DNA of 64,000 nucleotides from Neorickettsia findlayensis (lineage in GTDB: Bacteria > Pseudomonadota > Alphaproteobacteria > Rickettsiales > Anaplasmataceae): positions 496,001 to 560,000 of the forward strand of contig NZ_CP047224.1 of NCBI RefSeq assembly GCF_009856525.1, given 5' to 3'. Shown piece by piece: positions 36,650 to 46,283 of this stretch. A program made the translations under genes and the position numbers. The notes beneath the pieces were generated by a model, which worked only from the letters and a program-made list of their open reading frames with translations, was not told where the DNA came from and ran no database searches. Within the stretch, counting starts at the first letter, position 1; the number at the start of each line of letters is the position of its first letter.

Positions 36650-38611
36650 GTGAAGATACAGGTACTTCCAATAGAAATAATAAATGAGATCGCCGCGGGT
36701 GAAATCCTCGAGAAGCCTGCCAACGCTGTTAAGGAACTCGTTGAAAATGCCATAGATGCGGGCTCGACAAGTATCAAAATTGAGCTAGAAGAGGTAGGCA
36801 GGAATCTCATTCGTGTCACCGATAATGGTTTGGGAATCCCAAAAGAGGACCTACCTCTAGCAATAGAGAAGCATGCAACATCAAAACTGAATACAAAGGA
36901 TCTTTATGATATTAATTACCTAGGTTTTCGAGGAGAAGCCTTACATTCAATCGCGGTCACTTCCGAGATGAAGATTGCCTCCTGTTTCAATGGAGACGGG
37001 TACGTCATCGATGCTCAGACAAAAGAAATAAAACCTCATCATATAAAATGCGGTACGGTGGTTGAAGTAAGGAAACTTTTTCACAATATACCGAATAAAC
37101 TGCGTTTCTTGAGAAGTGAAAAGACAGAACTCTCGTCCATAACTGAGCTCTTAAATAGGCTAGCCCTAGTAAACCCTAGTATTGCGTTTGAACTCATATC
37201 AAATGGTAGGCAGGTACTGGATTACCAAGCTACAACCCCACTAAAACGGATGGAACAGCTAAAAGTCTTGGGCAAGGAATTTGTCGAGAACATGATCCAT
37301 ATTAAGCACACAAACGATGGCATCTCCGGTGAACTATTTTTAGGGTTACCTACTCTCACTCAAAAGAAAAATAACAGTCTTATTTTTGTGAACGGTAGGC
37401 CGGTAAAGGACGGCCTAATTTCGTCTGTAATGAGGCATGCATATAACGATTACATCCCAAAAAATACATACCCAATTGCTGTTGTTTTCATCAGGATTCA
37501 GAACAACGATGTAGATGTCAATATCCATCCCAATAAATCTGAAGTAAAATTCCGCGACCCTCAGGTAATTAGAAAATTTCTCCTTTCAGTGACCAGTAAG
37601 AACCTGACACAATGTAGCCATAGTACCTCCACAACCGTTGCAAACCGTGCATTTGAGAGATTTAATCAACTAGTCGAAAAGCAAAGCAATTTTCACAACG
37701 AAACTGGATCAAAAATAACAAGAAATCATTCGCTTTACCTACCTGAAGAGAGAAAAGTGACTGTACAGCCAGAAGAATGTGCAAAACAATTTGAGCATAA
37801 AACAAATCTGGATTTTGATCATACGCAAAACAACCAAGAGCCATTTCACTTTTCAACGGACCCATTGGAGGAATCACTCTCCATGATAAATAACAAAAAA
37901 ACTCCTGATGGGTATCCGAACAAACTTCCGTTAGGACAGCAACAAAGCCCTTCCTCAAGCTCCTTACATGAAAAGCAAAACACTTCGTTCTTGCAGCAAC
38001 AAGTAAGGAAGACAAACCGTTGCGAGCAGCTGCAAGATGAGAAGCACTTCGAAACTTTCGGAAAGTTTAAGTGCCAGATACACGGGACTTTTATAATCAC
38101 AGAAACAGAGAACGAAATGATTATAATAGATCAGCACGCAGCACACGAACGTATACTGTATGAACAGATGAAGAATAGCATTACTTCACCTGGGCAAAAC
38201 TTACTAATAGCAGAGTTCATACCACTTAGCGAAAGAGTAGTCGAGATACTGTCTCTCAACGGAGAAAAGCTCAAGGAAATCGGTTTAGTAGTCGAGCGCG
38301 TCAGTCATTGTGCCGTCATGGTAAATTCGCTACCTGAAGTATTTAAAAACACACCCACAAACGAACTAATAGAAGAAGTCGCTTCCCTGCTAGAAGAAGA
38401 CATTGAGCCCAGGACGCTTCTTGAAAGAATATATGCAAATATAGCATGCAAAAGAGCTATAAAGGCAAACCATAATCTCACAAGAGAAGAAATAGAAGAG
38501 CTATTAAAACTTATGGAGAATATTCCACATACAGGCCAGTGTAATCACGGACGCCCTACGCATATTCGTCTTCCGAGGAAAGAGATTGAAAAACTATTTC
38601 TCCGTTCTTGA
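36650..38611 (+). CDS. mutL: DNA mismatch repair protein MutL
   Basis: MutL couples MutS mismatch recognition to strand removal. The GHKL ATPase motifs are NEIAAGEILEKPANAVKELVENAIDAG (motif I), RVTDNGLGIPKEDL (II), LGFRGEALHSI (III) and the NGRPVKD loop. The conserved DVNIHPNKSEVKF follows near residue 290. Residues 330-460 are a hydrophilic linker, and the C-terminal dimerisation domain starts at IIDQHAAHERILYEQM. Length 653 is usual. The start is GTG at 36650. mutS is not in the window. Confidence 0.97.
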   Translation: MKIQVLPIEIINEIAAGEILEKPANAVKELVENAIDAGSTSIKIELEEVGRNLIRVTDNGLGIPKEDLPLAIEKHATSKLNTKDLYDINYLGFRGEALHSIAVTSEMKIASCFNGDGYVIDAQTKEIKPHHIKCGTVVEVRKLFHNIPNKLRFLRSEKTELSSITELLNRLALVNPSIAFELISNGRQVLDYQATTPLKRMEQLKVLGKEFVENMIHIKHTNDGISGELFLGLPTLTQKKNNSLIFVNGRPVKDGLISSVMRHAYNDYIPKNTYPIAVVFIRIQNNDVDVNIHPNKSEVKFRDPQVIRKFLLSVTSKNLTQCSHSTSTTVANRAFERFNQLVEKQSNFHNETGSKITRNHSLYLPEERKVTVQPEECAKQFEHKTNLDFDHTQNNQEPFHFSTDPLEESLSMINNKKTPDGYPNKLPLGQQQSPSSSSLHEKQNTSFLQQQVRKTNRCEQLQDEKHFETFGKFKCQIHGTFIITETENEMIIIDQHAAHERILYEQMKNSITSPGQNLLIAEFIPLSERVVEILSLNGEKLKEIGLVVERVSHCAVMVNSLPEVFKNTPTNELIEEVASLLEEDIEPRTLLERIYANIACKRAIKANHNLTREEIEELLKLMENIPHTGQCNHGRPTHIRLPRKEIEKLFLRS

Positions 38612-38847
38612 AGTACGCAAAAAAAACTTGTCAGCAAATCATCCGCTATAGTGACACAAGAATGAAAGAGTCCGAAATTGCACTTAACCACAATTGATAC
38701 ATGCGCTTTAAGACCTTCAAAAAGAAAGAACGGCTTCCACTAAGCTGTATCATAACGTTTCTTAGAATGGATCTATTTGTCGTATGACCGAAACATATGA
38801 ATACGTAGCATCTATACCGGGAACAATCCGTAGACGAGAGACTTTCT

Positions 38848-39849
38848 CTATAATCCTGAATTAATGGCACAGTCAACAGCTGTTTTACTCTTCTCTCTAA
38901 GGAGACCTAATTTAAAGAAGAGTTTTTCGTCTCTCTGTGGGTCAGAGTTGGCAGATGTAAGAAGCTTTTCGCCATAGAAAACGGAATTTGCACCTGCAAT
39001 AAAACACAAAGCTTGTAATTCATCCGACATGCTTTCCCTCCCTGCAGAGAGCCTTACATAAGATTTAGGAAACATAATCCTGGCAAGCGCAATAATCCTT
39101 ACGAAATCTAAAGGATCAACGGCATTCTTTCCCTCTAGCGGGGTCCCTGGAATTGGGATGAGCTTGTTTATGGGTATTGATTCAGGCGGAAAACTCAGGT
39201 GGGAAAGCTCAACAAGCATCTTTATACGGTCTTCATTGCTCTCACCCATCCCTAAAATACCCCCGGAGCAAATCTTCAAACCAGCTTTAGCGACATTCTT
39301 TAAGGTTTCTATTCTGTCGCCGAAGCTTCTAGTAGTGATTATTTTAGAATAGTATTCTTGTGAAGTATCAATATTGTGATTGTAAAAATCCAAACCAGCT
39401 GCTTTAAGAGAAACAGCTTGCTCAAGAGAAAGAAGACCTAGCGAAGCACAGGTTTCTAATCCGAGCTTCTTGATTCCGGAAATCATTTTACAGACTATGT
39501 CCAAATCTTTTCCGCGTGGACCGCGCCAGGCAGCGCCAATGCAGAATCTCGTAGCACCGAGCTCAACCGCTCTCTCCGCTGCTTCAAGTACTTTTTCAAC
39601 TTTCATTACAGGCTCCTTTTCCAGTCCTGTTTTATAGTGCGCAGACTGCGGGCAGTAAGAACAATTCTCTGGACATCCACCAGTCTTAACACTAAGCAAC
39701 ATAGAAAGCTGGACCTGATTATGCGGGAAATTTTCTCTATGCACACGCTGAGCAGAATAAAGAAGATCTAAAAAAGGAAGGTGGAATAACTCCTCAGCTT
39801 CGGAGAATTGCCAAACTTTCGTCATAATATCCGCAGAACTCGGCACCAT
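38848..39849 (-). CDS. bioB: biotin synthase
   Basis: BioB is a radical-SAM enzyme that inserts sulfur into dethiobiotin. The cluster motif reads CPENCSYCPQSAHY (CxxxCxxC), followed by RFCIGAAWRGPRGKD, the YNHNIDTSQEYY block and RLSAGRESMSDE with the second-cluster arginine. A longer frame opens at TTG 39906, but the ATG at 39849 has GAGGGTGG five to six bases upstream and gives 333 residues, the family norm. It is on the opposite strand from bioF and divergent from it across 568 bases. Confidence 0.96.
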   Translation of the reverse strand: MVPSSADIMTKVWQFSEAEELFHLPFLDLLYSAQRVHRENFPHNQVQLSMLLSVKTGGCPENCSYCPQSAHYKTGLEKEPVMKVEKVLEAAERAVELGATRFCIGAAWRGPRGKDLDIVCKMISGIKKLGLETCASLGLLSLEQAVSLKAAGLDFYNHNIDTSQEYYSKIITTRSFGDRIETLKNVAKAGLKICSGGILGMGESNEDRIKMLVELSHLSFPPESIPINKLIPIPGTPLEGKNAVDPLDFVRIIALARIMFPKSYVRLSAGRESMSDELQALCFIAGANSVFYGEKLLTSANSDPQRDEKLFFKLGLLREKSKTAVDCAINSGL

Positions 39850-40417
39850 TGTACCACCCTCGTTAGAAGAAATGAATCCTCGCTGTGTTTGAGGGTGTAC
39901 AAACAACTAGTTCAATATTTCTAGATATTATTTCTATCACGTAAACCAGTTTCTATACAAAAGTCTAGTTTGAACTATTCAGAACACCCTATTAAACTCG
40001 CCTAAAAGCAAAGGGCCCTGATCCTAATTCTTAAAGATCACACTATTATCTTTACCTACATCAATTCCCGATTACTTAGACTGTTGCCATCAGAAACTGA
40101 ACCTAATAAAGCATTAGAGCTTCCAACCGTTCCACATAGCACCAACAACACTCATCATTGCTAATCGAAACACACCTTTTAACCGTCTCTTTGCCAAGGA
40201 AGTGAATCTGTAAATTGTAAATAGTGTATTATCCCCTCAGATGACAGAGAGCATTTTTAAAATTCACCTCCTACAATACAAGCAGTCCAGTGCTGCCACA
40301 GTAAATTCATTTTATGAAAACGTATCATGTGGTCGCAAAACGATCATAAGTAAAAGTGACATTTGCGAAGAAACGACTGTAGAATTACCCAAATCAATTG
40401 AAAATCTCTAATTCTTT
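39850..40417. other. 568-bp divergent region between bioB and bioF
   Basis: It must hold promoters for both biotin genes. I looked for BirA-type (TTGTAAACC) and BioR-type (TTATCTATAA) operators and found neither. An 8-bp inverted repeat, TAGTTCAA/TTGAACTA, lies near 39909-39980. A 56-codon frame (40241-40411) is listed separately. Confidence 0.35.
40241..40411 (+). CDS. possible 56-codon small ORF just upstream of bioF
   Basis: ATG at 40241 opens 56 sense codons ending with TAA at 40409-40411, six bases before the bioF ATG. There is no good Shine-Dalgarno at either start, so bioF could be translated by coupling. The peptide has no recognised motif and may be chance. Confidence 0.25.
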   Translation: MTESIFKIHLLQYKQSSAATVNSFYENVSCGRKTIISKSDICEETTVELPKSIENL

Positions 40418-41602
40418 ATGGGAGAGGTTTCAGACAATATATTATCTTGCTACGCAGATTTTCTTACACAAAGAAGGACAAAGAATCTTTATCGCAAGCT
40501 TGAGACGTGCACAAATGAAAGGGATTACATTAATTTCTCATCAAACGATTACCTTGGCTTGAGTAAATCTAGGGAGGCATTAGAGGCTGCCTACTTGTAT
40601 GGTTTCAAGGGTGGGATCGGTGCAACTGGATCAAGGCTTCTCTCAGGAAACAACGAAATTTTTAAAGAACTTGAAGAACGAATCGCAAAGGACAAAAATA
40701 CCGAAGCTGCTTTGGTAATGGGTTCAGGTTTTCAAACAAATGTAACGGTGCTTTCCAGTCTTCTCGATAAATCTGTTCTTGGTCAAAGAGCAATTGTTTT
40801 CTTCGATAGGTTGAATCACTCCAGCCTGTACCACGCAATACTTCTTGCTGGTGCAGAAATGGTCCGCTATACGCACTGCAATATGGAAGATCTTTCCCGA
40901 TTAATGGAAAGATACTCTACGGACAAACGCCCAAAATTCGTAGTGACGGAGACATTATTCGGAATGGATGGCGATGTGCAAGATATAGGACGCATACTTA
41001 CTTTAACACATCAACACAAGGCGGTGCTGTACCTAGACGAAGCTCATGCTACAGGTATCCTTGGAAAAAATGGATACGGTCTCTCAACTAACTTTGACCT
41101 TTCGGGGATCACGCATGTCGTCATGGGAACATTTAGTAAAGCAATTGGGGTCTTCGGAAGCTATATCGCATCTTCTACATTGATAAAAAACTACCTAATC
41201 AACAAATGCCCTGGCTTGATATATTCAACCGCACTTCCACCCATGTTGCTCGGTGCAATAACGAAAGCATGGGAAACAGTAGCACTCTTAGATGAAGAAA
41301 GAAAAATACTCCTAGAAATGGCAGATAAAGTAAGAGAGTTTCTCAACCAAGAAGGATACAATACCGGAAATTCAACCAATCACATAATTCCCATTATACT
41401 TAGAGAAGAAGAAAAAGTACTCGAAGCAAAGAAAAAACTTCTCGAAAAAGGAATAATTGTTTCTGCTGTGCGCCCACCAACTGTACCTCTGAACACGTCG
41501 AGAATTCGGATAGCACTATGTACATTCCACACTAATGATGACATTGCTCGCCTTATTCAAGGCATAAAAAGCATTAAAAACCTACTCGAGGACACTACAT
41601 GA
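40418..41602 (+). CDS. bioF: 8-amino-7-oxononanoate synthase
   Basis: BioF is a PLP enzyme that condenses pimeloyl-ACP with alanine, the first ring-forming step of biotin synthesis. The family marks are NFSSNDYLGLSKS near 40-52, GATGSRLLSGN, FFDRLNHSSLYHA, YLDEAHATGILG and the PLP lysine in GTFSKAIGVFGSY. Length 394 is typical. Its TGA overlaps the ATG of the next gene (41599-41602), so the esterase-like protein is translated with it. Confidence 0.96.
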   Translation: MGEVSDNILSCYADFLTQRRTKNLYRKLETCTNERDYINFSSNDYLGLSKSREALEAAYLYGFKGGIGATGSRLLSGNNEIFKELEERIAKDKNTEAALVMGSGFQTNVTVLSSLLDKSVLGQRAIVFFDRLNHSSLYHAILLAGAEMVRYTHCNMEDLSRLMERYSTDKRPKFVVTETLFGMDGDVQDIGRILTLTHQHKAVLYLDEAHATGILGKNGYGLSTNFDLSGITHVVMGTFSKAIGVFGSYIASSTLIKNYLINKCPGLIYSTALPPMLLGAITKAWETVALLDEERKILLEMADKVREFLNQEGYNTGNSTNHIIPIILREEEKVLEAKKKLLEKGIIVSAVRPPTVPLNTSRIRIALCTFHTNDDIARLIQGIKSIKNLLEDTT

Positions 41603-42246
41603 GTAAGAAAGTAATACTCTTATGTCACGGTTGGGGTTTCGATCAAAAATTTTGGTCACCGATGATACAGCTCTTTGCAAAAGATGAGATCAAACTACTT
41701 AACTTAGGATACTTCGGGACTGAGATCACTGACCAAGTGATAGAAACAGATACAAATTACGTGGGAATAGGCCATTCGCTTGGGATGGCAAAACTCATCC
41801 TGCTTTTTGGAAACAGACTCAACCGCATCATAGGCATCAACGGTTTTGTAAACTTCCTAGGAAAGAACACCAAGTTACGAAATAAGAGAACATATGAGCT
41901 CACAAAGATGCTTCAAGCTTTCAAACACGACCCACATGGTACGTTGCAAAATTTCCACATAAGGGCCCTTAAAGATGCTAAAGACATTCAAAAGCAACTC
42001 CCAAGCGGCAAAATGGATATACAAAAACTTCTTACCGACTTAGAGAATTTGACGTCGCCTATCTCAGTACCAGAGATACCAACACTTATTCTAGGTAGCA
42101 TCTCGGATCGCATCGTGCCGGTGGAAATTCTATATGACAACTTTTCCAATCACGAAATAATACTTTTTGAAAGAGGCGGACATAATTTAATAGGCTCACT
42201 ACCGTCTTCAACCTATGGCTTGATAGAGAGATTTCTGCGAATTTAA
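41599..42246 (+). CDS. alpha/beta hydrolase, probable pimeloyl-ACP methyl ester esterase (BioH-like)
   Basis: This 215-residue alpha/beta hydrolase has an oxyanion region CHGWGFDQKFW and the nucleophile elbow GHSLG with Ser60. Asp170 (SISDRIVP) and His195 (GGHNLIG) fit the rest of a Ser-Asp-His triad. The HGWG...W start and the four-base overlap with bioF point to the step that removes the methyl ester from pimeloyl-ACP, done by BioH, BioG, BioK or BioJ in other bacteria. It is shorter than E. coli BioH (256). I leave the symbol empty because several unrelated Bio esterases exist. Confidence 0.8.
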   Translation: MSKKVILLCHGWGFDQKFWSPMIQLFAKDEIKLLNLGYFGTEITDQVIETDTNYVGIGHSLGMAKLILLFGNRLNRIIGINGFVNFLGKNTKLRNKRTYELTKMLQAFKHDPHGTLQNFHIRALKDAKDIQKQLPSGKMDIQKLLTDLENLTSPISVPEIPTLILGSISDRIVPVEILYDNFSNHEIILFERGGHNLIGSLPSSTYGLIERFLRI

Positions 42247-42368
42247 CGTAGGTTTCACTTTTAAAACTGCACCGTCGCATCGCTGACTTCTACGACAGTT
42301 GCTTACAGTTTTACAATATCAAAGTGAAGTAGAAAGCTAGATCACATTTTTTACGTGTCTAGAGATAA

Positions 42369-43121
42369 CTAAAAACGTGACCACGAAACTATCCCAAACA
42401 TTACTGAGTATTTTGAAAAAAATTCACCATACGCATGTTTTAAAACTTTCCTCAAGTGATATGCGTTGAACCCAGCTGGCGAATAGTTAGAACCAAGTTG
42501 TCTCATATACCTTATAAACTCCTTTGGTGAGGCAAACCGCATATCGAAATTGCACACTTCCCAAGTAAATAATGTCGGGGAAGTATCCATTATCGCTAAC
42601 TCTACTTCTTCGGATGAAAGATAGTGTAATCCTGGCGACGGTAAAGAAAGTTCGTGAAAGAGTCTACTCCACTCGTATAGTGAAGGCTGAACAAGTATCG
42701 AAAATGCAAATGCTTTGCTCAGTCTACAGGCACTCTTCAAGACTGTTACGGGGTCTGAACTCCAGTGTATTGCCATACTGGAAGCAATGAGATCAAATAC
42801 GGAAAATTTGACTTTCAACATATCACCCAAGATTGTAGATACATTTTCTCCGACCGTTTCTCTCGCACGATCAAGCATGGCATACGATATATCATTCATC
42901 GTATAAGTAGCATAAGGAAACTCCGAGAGTAACAATCTTGTCAAGCAACCAGTCCCAGCACCAATATCCAGCACGGATGCCGGTACGAAATGCGGGAGCC
43001 TCTCTCGTAGCATTGCAACCAACTTGTAACAACACTCTTTTTGTATTTTTGCCACGAGGTCGTAAGAACAACTTGCTCTACTAAAGTTTGCTGCTACTTT
43101 ATCGTTCTGTATGTCTGGCAT
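42369..43121 (-). CDS. bioC: malonyl-ACP O-methyltransferase
   Basis: BioC methylates malonyl-ACP so that fatty acid synthesis can build the pimeloyl chain. The start VAANFSRASCSYDLVAKIQ is the BioC signature helix. VLDIGAGTGCLTRLLLSEF is SAM motif I (near 50-68). MNDISYAMLDRARE and DLIASSMAIHWSSDP follow, the latter being the BioC-type W/SS block. Length 250 matches. It lies on the minus strand, facing bioF and its partner, so its expression is separate from the rest of the pathway. Confidence 0.92.
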   Translation of the reverse strand: MPDIQNDKVAANFSRASCSYDLVAKIQKECCYKLVAMLRERLPHFVPASVLDIGAGTGCLTRLLLSEFPYATYTMNDISYAMLDRARETVGENVSTILGDMLKVKFSVFDLIASSMAIHWSSDPVTVLKSACRLSKAFAFSILVQPSLYEWSRLFHELSLPSPGLHYLSSEEVELAIMDTSPTLFTWEVCNFDMRFASPKEFIRYMRQLGSNYSPAGFNAYHLRKVLKHAYGEFFSKYSVMFGIVSWSRF

Positions 43122-43645
43122 CTACAATCAGTAAGTGGCATATGCAATCATATCACTTGATCTGTTTTCTATGTACTTGGAAAAGCACTACACAGAGCAG
43201 CAACCGTAAACACCGTGCATAACTCCAGTGAGATCCCTTCATCTTCATATACCAATTACAGGATGTACAGTTGGGTAATAAAGTTCAAATGCAGAGAAAT
43301 ACAACTCACTCCTCACGATTGTCAGTGAATTAGCATTGCGTGAAAAAACATCATAGCACGTCTCCACACATTGGCATCTTAAACACAAAATCGCTTACGG
43401 AAGCCAAACATTTACAAATTCAAAAAGCAACAACTAATATCGCTCGCTTGTGAGTGCATAAAATATATAATATAGATCTACGAAGCCTCACGTGTTTCGG
43501 CATCAACCATTACGGCATGAGAGAAAGTAGATATATGTTAGGACGTCCGAAACAGCTTTAGCGAATCACAAGCGAGGACATATTGAAGTACTAACACAGT
43601 GTAATTTATATAAACAAGCGATTCTCTGTATTAGCTGAATGAAAC
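43122..43645. other. 524-bp divergent region between bioC and bioD
   Basis: No gene, tRNA or known operator was recognised. The region is AT-rich near 43460-43480 (AAAATATATAATATAGATC), a possible -10 zone, but without a clear -35. Confidence 0.3.
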
Positions 43646-44371
43646 ATGGCTATCTTTGTCACTGGAACAGATACAAATGTTGGCAAGACAATAATAAGCA
43701 GTTGGATATGTTTGCACCTGGGCTGGGATTATTTTAAGCCGATACAAACCGGAAATAGTAGCGACAACGGATTTATTTTCAGTATTACGGGCGTGCCAAC
43801 CTATGATTCGATTTTTTCCTTCCCTGAGCCAATTGCACCACATGTCGCGGCTAAGATAAACGGAAGACCAATTGATATTTTTAAGATTCAGCTACCTAAA
43901 CACAGGAAGGGCCTTGGCGAAAAAATACACTCTATTCCAACCATAGAGCACGAGCAAAGCAAATTCATCAGCGCAGCTACTCAAGTAAAGGACCGGGAAA
44001 AGGAAAATAACAACGTTGTTATCGAGGGTGCTGGAGGAGTCCTTGTACCATTACAGGAAAACGGAATTAAAATGGTGGATCTAATTCAACACCTAAAAGT
44101 ACCAGTAATAATTGTATCGCGCTCTACTTTAGGCACAATTAATCACACTTTACTTACTCTTGAAGCACTGCGGGCTAGAGAAATAAAAGTTCTCGGCGTA
44201 GTAATAAACTCAACGTGCGAGGACTTTTTGGAATACAATTCGAAAGCAATAGCAGAATACGGTTCGACCAAGATCTTAGCCACTTTTCCGCACTTAAAAG
44301 AAGTAACCAGAGATAGCATCCTCAGCATACAGATGCATGATTCGATGAAGGCACTGCTGAAATCACACTAA
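43646..44371 (+). CDS. bioD: dethiobiotin synthetase
   Basis: BioD closes the ureido ring of DAPA with CO2 and ATP. It opens with the P-loop VTGTDTNVGKTIISSW. YFKPIQTG carries the substrate lysine, and VVIEGAGGVLVPL (near 128-140) is the conserved glycine-rich strand. Length 241 is a little above E. coli BioD (225). The ATG at 43646 follows a divergent region shared with bioC. bioA lies 196 bases downstream on the same strand. Confidence 0.95.
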   Translation: MAIFVTGTDTNVGKTIISSWICLHLGWDYFKPIQTGNSSDNGFIFSITGVPTYDSIFSFPEPIAPHVAAKINGRPIDIFKIQLPKHRKGLGEKIHSIPTIEHEQSKFISAATQVKDREKENNNVVIEGAGGVLVPLQENGIKMVDLIQHLKVPVIIVSRSTLGTINHTLLTLEALRAREIKVLGVVINSTCEDFLEYNSKAIAEYGSTKILATFPHLKEVTRDSILSIQMHDSMKALLKSH

Positions 44372-44567
44372 AACGCAAAAATTTTTCACTGCTTTAATGA
44401 CTCTTAAAGCGAGATATTTTTGCATGCATCATACAAAATTCGAGCCACATGAATTATTACTTCAAACGAACAAATTTTCACTTCTTTAAAATATTAAGCT
44501 AACTTGTGTTTAAACAGTGACAGTAGTAGAATCCGTACGAAACCACCTGCACAGCCATATTTGAGAT

Positions 44568-45911
44568 ATGCATCAACATAATAAAACAGCCACCTTAGCT
44601 GGAAGGGATAAGAGCATCATTTGGCATCCACTTACACAAGAAAAAACTTCTTCTCCATCAATAGCAATAATTAAGGGAGAGGGTGAGTACTTATATGACG
44701 AGCAGAACAAAAAATATTTGGACCTTATATCGAGTTGGTGGGTAAACCTACATGGCCACGCTAATCCAGTTATCGCACGTGCAATATATGAACAGGCTCT
44801 GAAACTTGAACAAGTAATTTTTGCCGGTTTTACGCACGATCAAGCTGTCCAACTATGCGAAAACCTTAAAGTAGAATTACCTGAGAACCTTACGAGATTT
44901 TTTTTCTCTGATAACGGATCTACATCGGTTGAGGTGGCGTTAAAAATCGCATTGCAGTTCTGGAAAAACTCAGGTGAAAAGCGACGGGATATTTTTATCT
45001 CATTTGATAAGGGCTATCATGGGGATACTGTCGGTGCGATGAGCCTGGGAGCCTCATCTGGCTTTTTCGATCAATATAAGAAAATTCTATTCGAAGTAGC
45101 TCATGTACCTTTCCCTGCAACCTGGGAAAACGACCCAGATGTAGAGAGAAAGGAAAAGGCTTCATTAAACGCAGTCCGAAACCTTCTAGAAAAAAATTTA
45201 AACCGAGTAGCAGGTTTCATAGCTGAACCACTAGTACAAGGGGCTGGAGGTATGCGGATGTGCCGACATAAGTATCTAGAGCAGTGTGTAGAGTTGTTCA
45301 GAGAATATGGGGTACTCATCATATTTGATGAAGTCATGACTGGCTTTTATCGTACAGGCAAAATGTTCGCTCTGGATTACATTCCTACCAAACCAGACAT
45401 TTTATGTCTCTCAAAGGGCTTAACAGGTGGCTTTTTGCCACTTTCACTCACAATTACAAGTGAGAGAGTATACAACGCATTCTTATCTGATGACTTTAGC
45501 AGTGCACTAATTCATAGCCACTCTTATACTGCAAATCCACTAGGCTGCGCAGCTGGTATTGCCTCCCTAGAATTACTAAAAAGTACAAGCACGCTCGACA
45601 AAATTGCTCACATTGAACAACTACATAGGAATTTCATTTGTGATCTGAAACTTGCGTTACGAGAAGTGATTAAAGCAGAAAGGGTTTGTGGAACCATTGT
45701 AGCATTCAATCTCTTTTCAGAAGAGTGCAACTACAGTCACGTGATCGCAGCAAAACTAAAAGAAATATTCATGAAAGAAGGACTACTGATAAGACCACTC
45801 GGAAATACGATTTACTTAATGCCGCCTTACTGCATCTCTGAGAAAGTCCTTAAAGAAACATATTGGAAAATCATAGAGCTAATTAGCTCTGTTACAGCCT
45901 CTTTTGCGTAG
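44568..45911 (+). CDS. bioA: adenosylmethionine--8-amino-7-oxononanoate aminotransferase
   Basis: BioA is a class III PLP transaminase that uses SAM as amino donor to form DAPA. IIWHPLTQEKTS at the N-terminus is specific for BioA. SSWWVNLHGHANP, DNGSTSVEVALKIA, KGYHGDTVGAMSLG, IFDEVMTGFYRTG and the PLP lysine in LSKGLTGGFLPLS follow. Length 447 fits. It completes the set bioF-bioA-bioD-bioB for the last four steps of the pathway within 7 kb. Confidence 0.96.
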   Translation: MHQHNKTATLAGRDKSIIWHPLTQEKTSSPSIAIIKGEGEYLYDEQNKKYLDLISSWWVNLHGHANPVIARAIYEQALKLEQVIFAGFTHDQAVQLCENLKVELPENLTRFFFSDNGSTSVEVALKIALQFWKNSGEKRRDIFISFDKGYHGDTVGAMSLGASSGFFDQYKKILFEVAHVPFPATWENDPDVERKEKASLNAVRNLLEKNLNRVAGFIAEPLVQGAGGMRMCRHKYLEQCVELFREYGVLIIFDEVMTGFYRTGKMFALDYIPTKPDILCLSKGLTGGFLPLSLTITSERVYNAFLSDDFSSALIHSHSYTANPLGCAAGIASLELLKSTSTLDKIAHIEQLHRNFICDLKLALREVIKAERVCGTIVAFNLFSEECNYSHVIAAKLKEIFMKEGLLIRPLGNTIYLMPPYCISEKVLKETYWKIIELISSVTASFA

Positions 45912-46100
45912 TTGCATCTTTCATATAGTTGCGCTGGTAACACTGCAAGAACTTACTTTTTTCACATTTAATGGATTTGTCTATTGCGATTTCCATTTAT
46001 ACGTCACACAGTTGTCTTCCTAACATAGCTGCCGAATCGCCATCCATAGATACTTGGACTTCCCTATAACGAAAATTTTGCGTACTATTAAGTCTTATTT

Positions 46101-46174
46101 GGGTGGTTAGCTCAATTGGTTAGAGCACTTGCTTGACGTGCAAGAGGTTGTTGGTTCGAGTCCAGTACTACCCA
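46101..46174 (+). tRNA. tRNA-Val (anticodon GAC)
   Basis: Acceptor GGGTGGT pairs with ACTACCC (one G-U) plus discriminator A. The D arm is GCTC...GAGC, anticodon stem CTTGC/GCAAG with loop TTGACGT (anticodon GAC), and T loop TTCGAGT. The length is 74 bases; no CCA is encoded. It stands between bioA and a small gene on the same strand. Confidence 0.95.
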
Positions 46175-46283
46175 GTCGCATTTATTTGTGAGGCATTCAT
46201 ACGTTCAACAGAAGATAAAGTGTAGAGCTTTGTTTTCTGCTTTGTTGCAACAAAGCAACGTACCTTTTAGGTGAGGAGTAGTT

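Noticed and set aside
39909-39980. TAGTTCAA/TTGAACTA inverted repeat as a biotin operator
   Set aside because: It does not match BirA or BioR boxes, the arms are more than 50 bases apart, and it is not seen near bioC, bioD or bioA.
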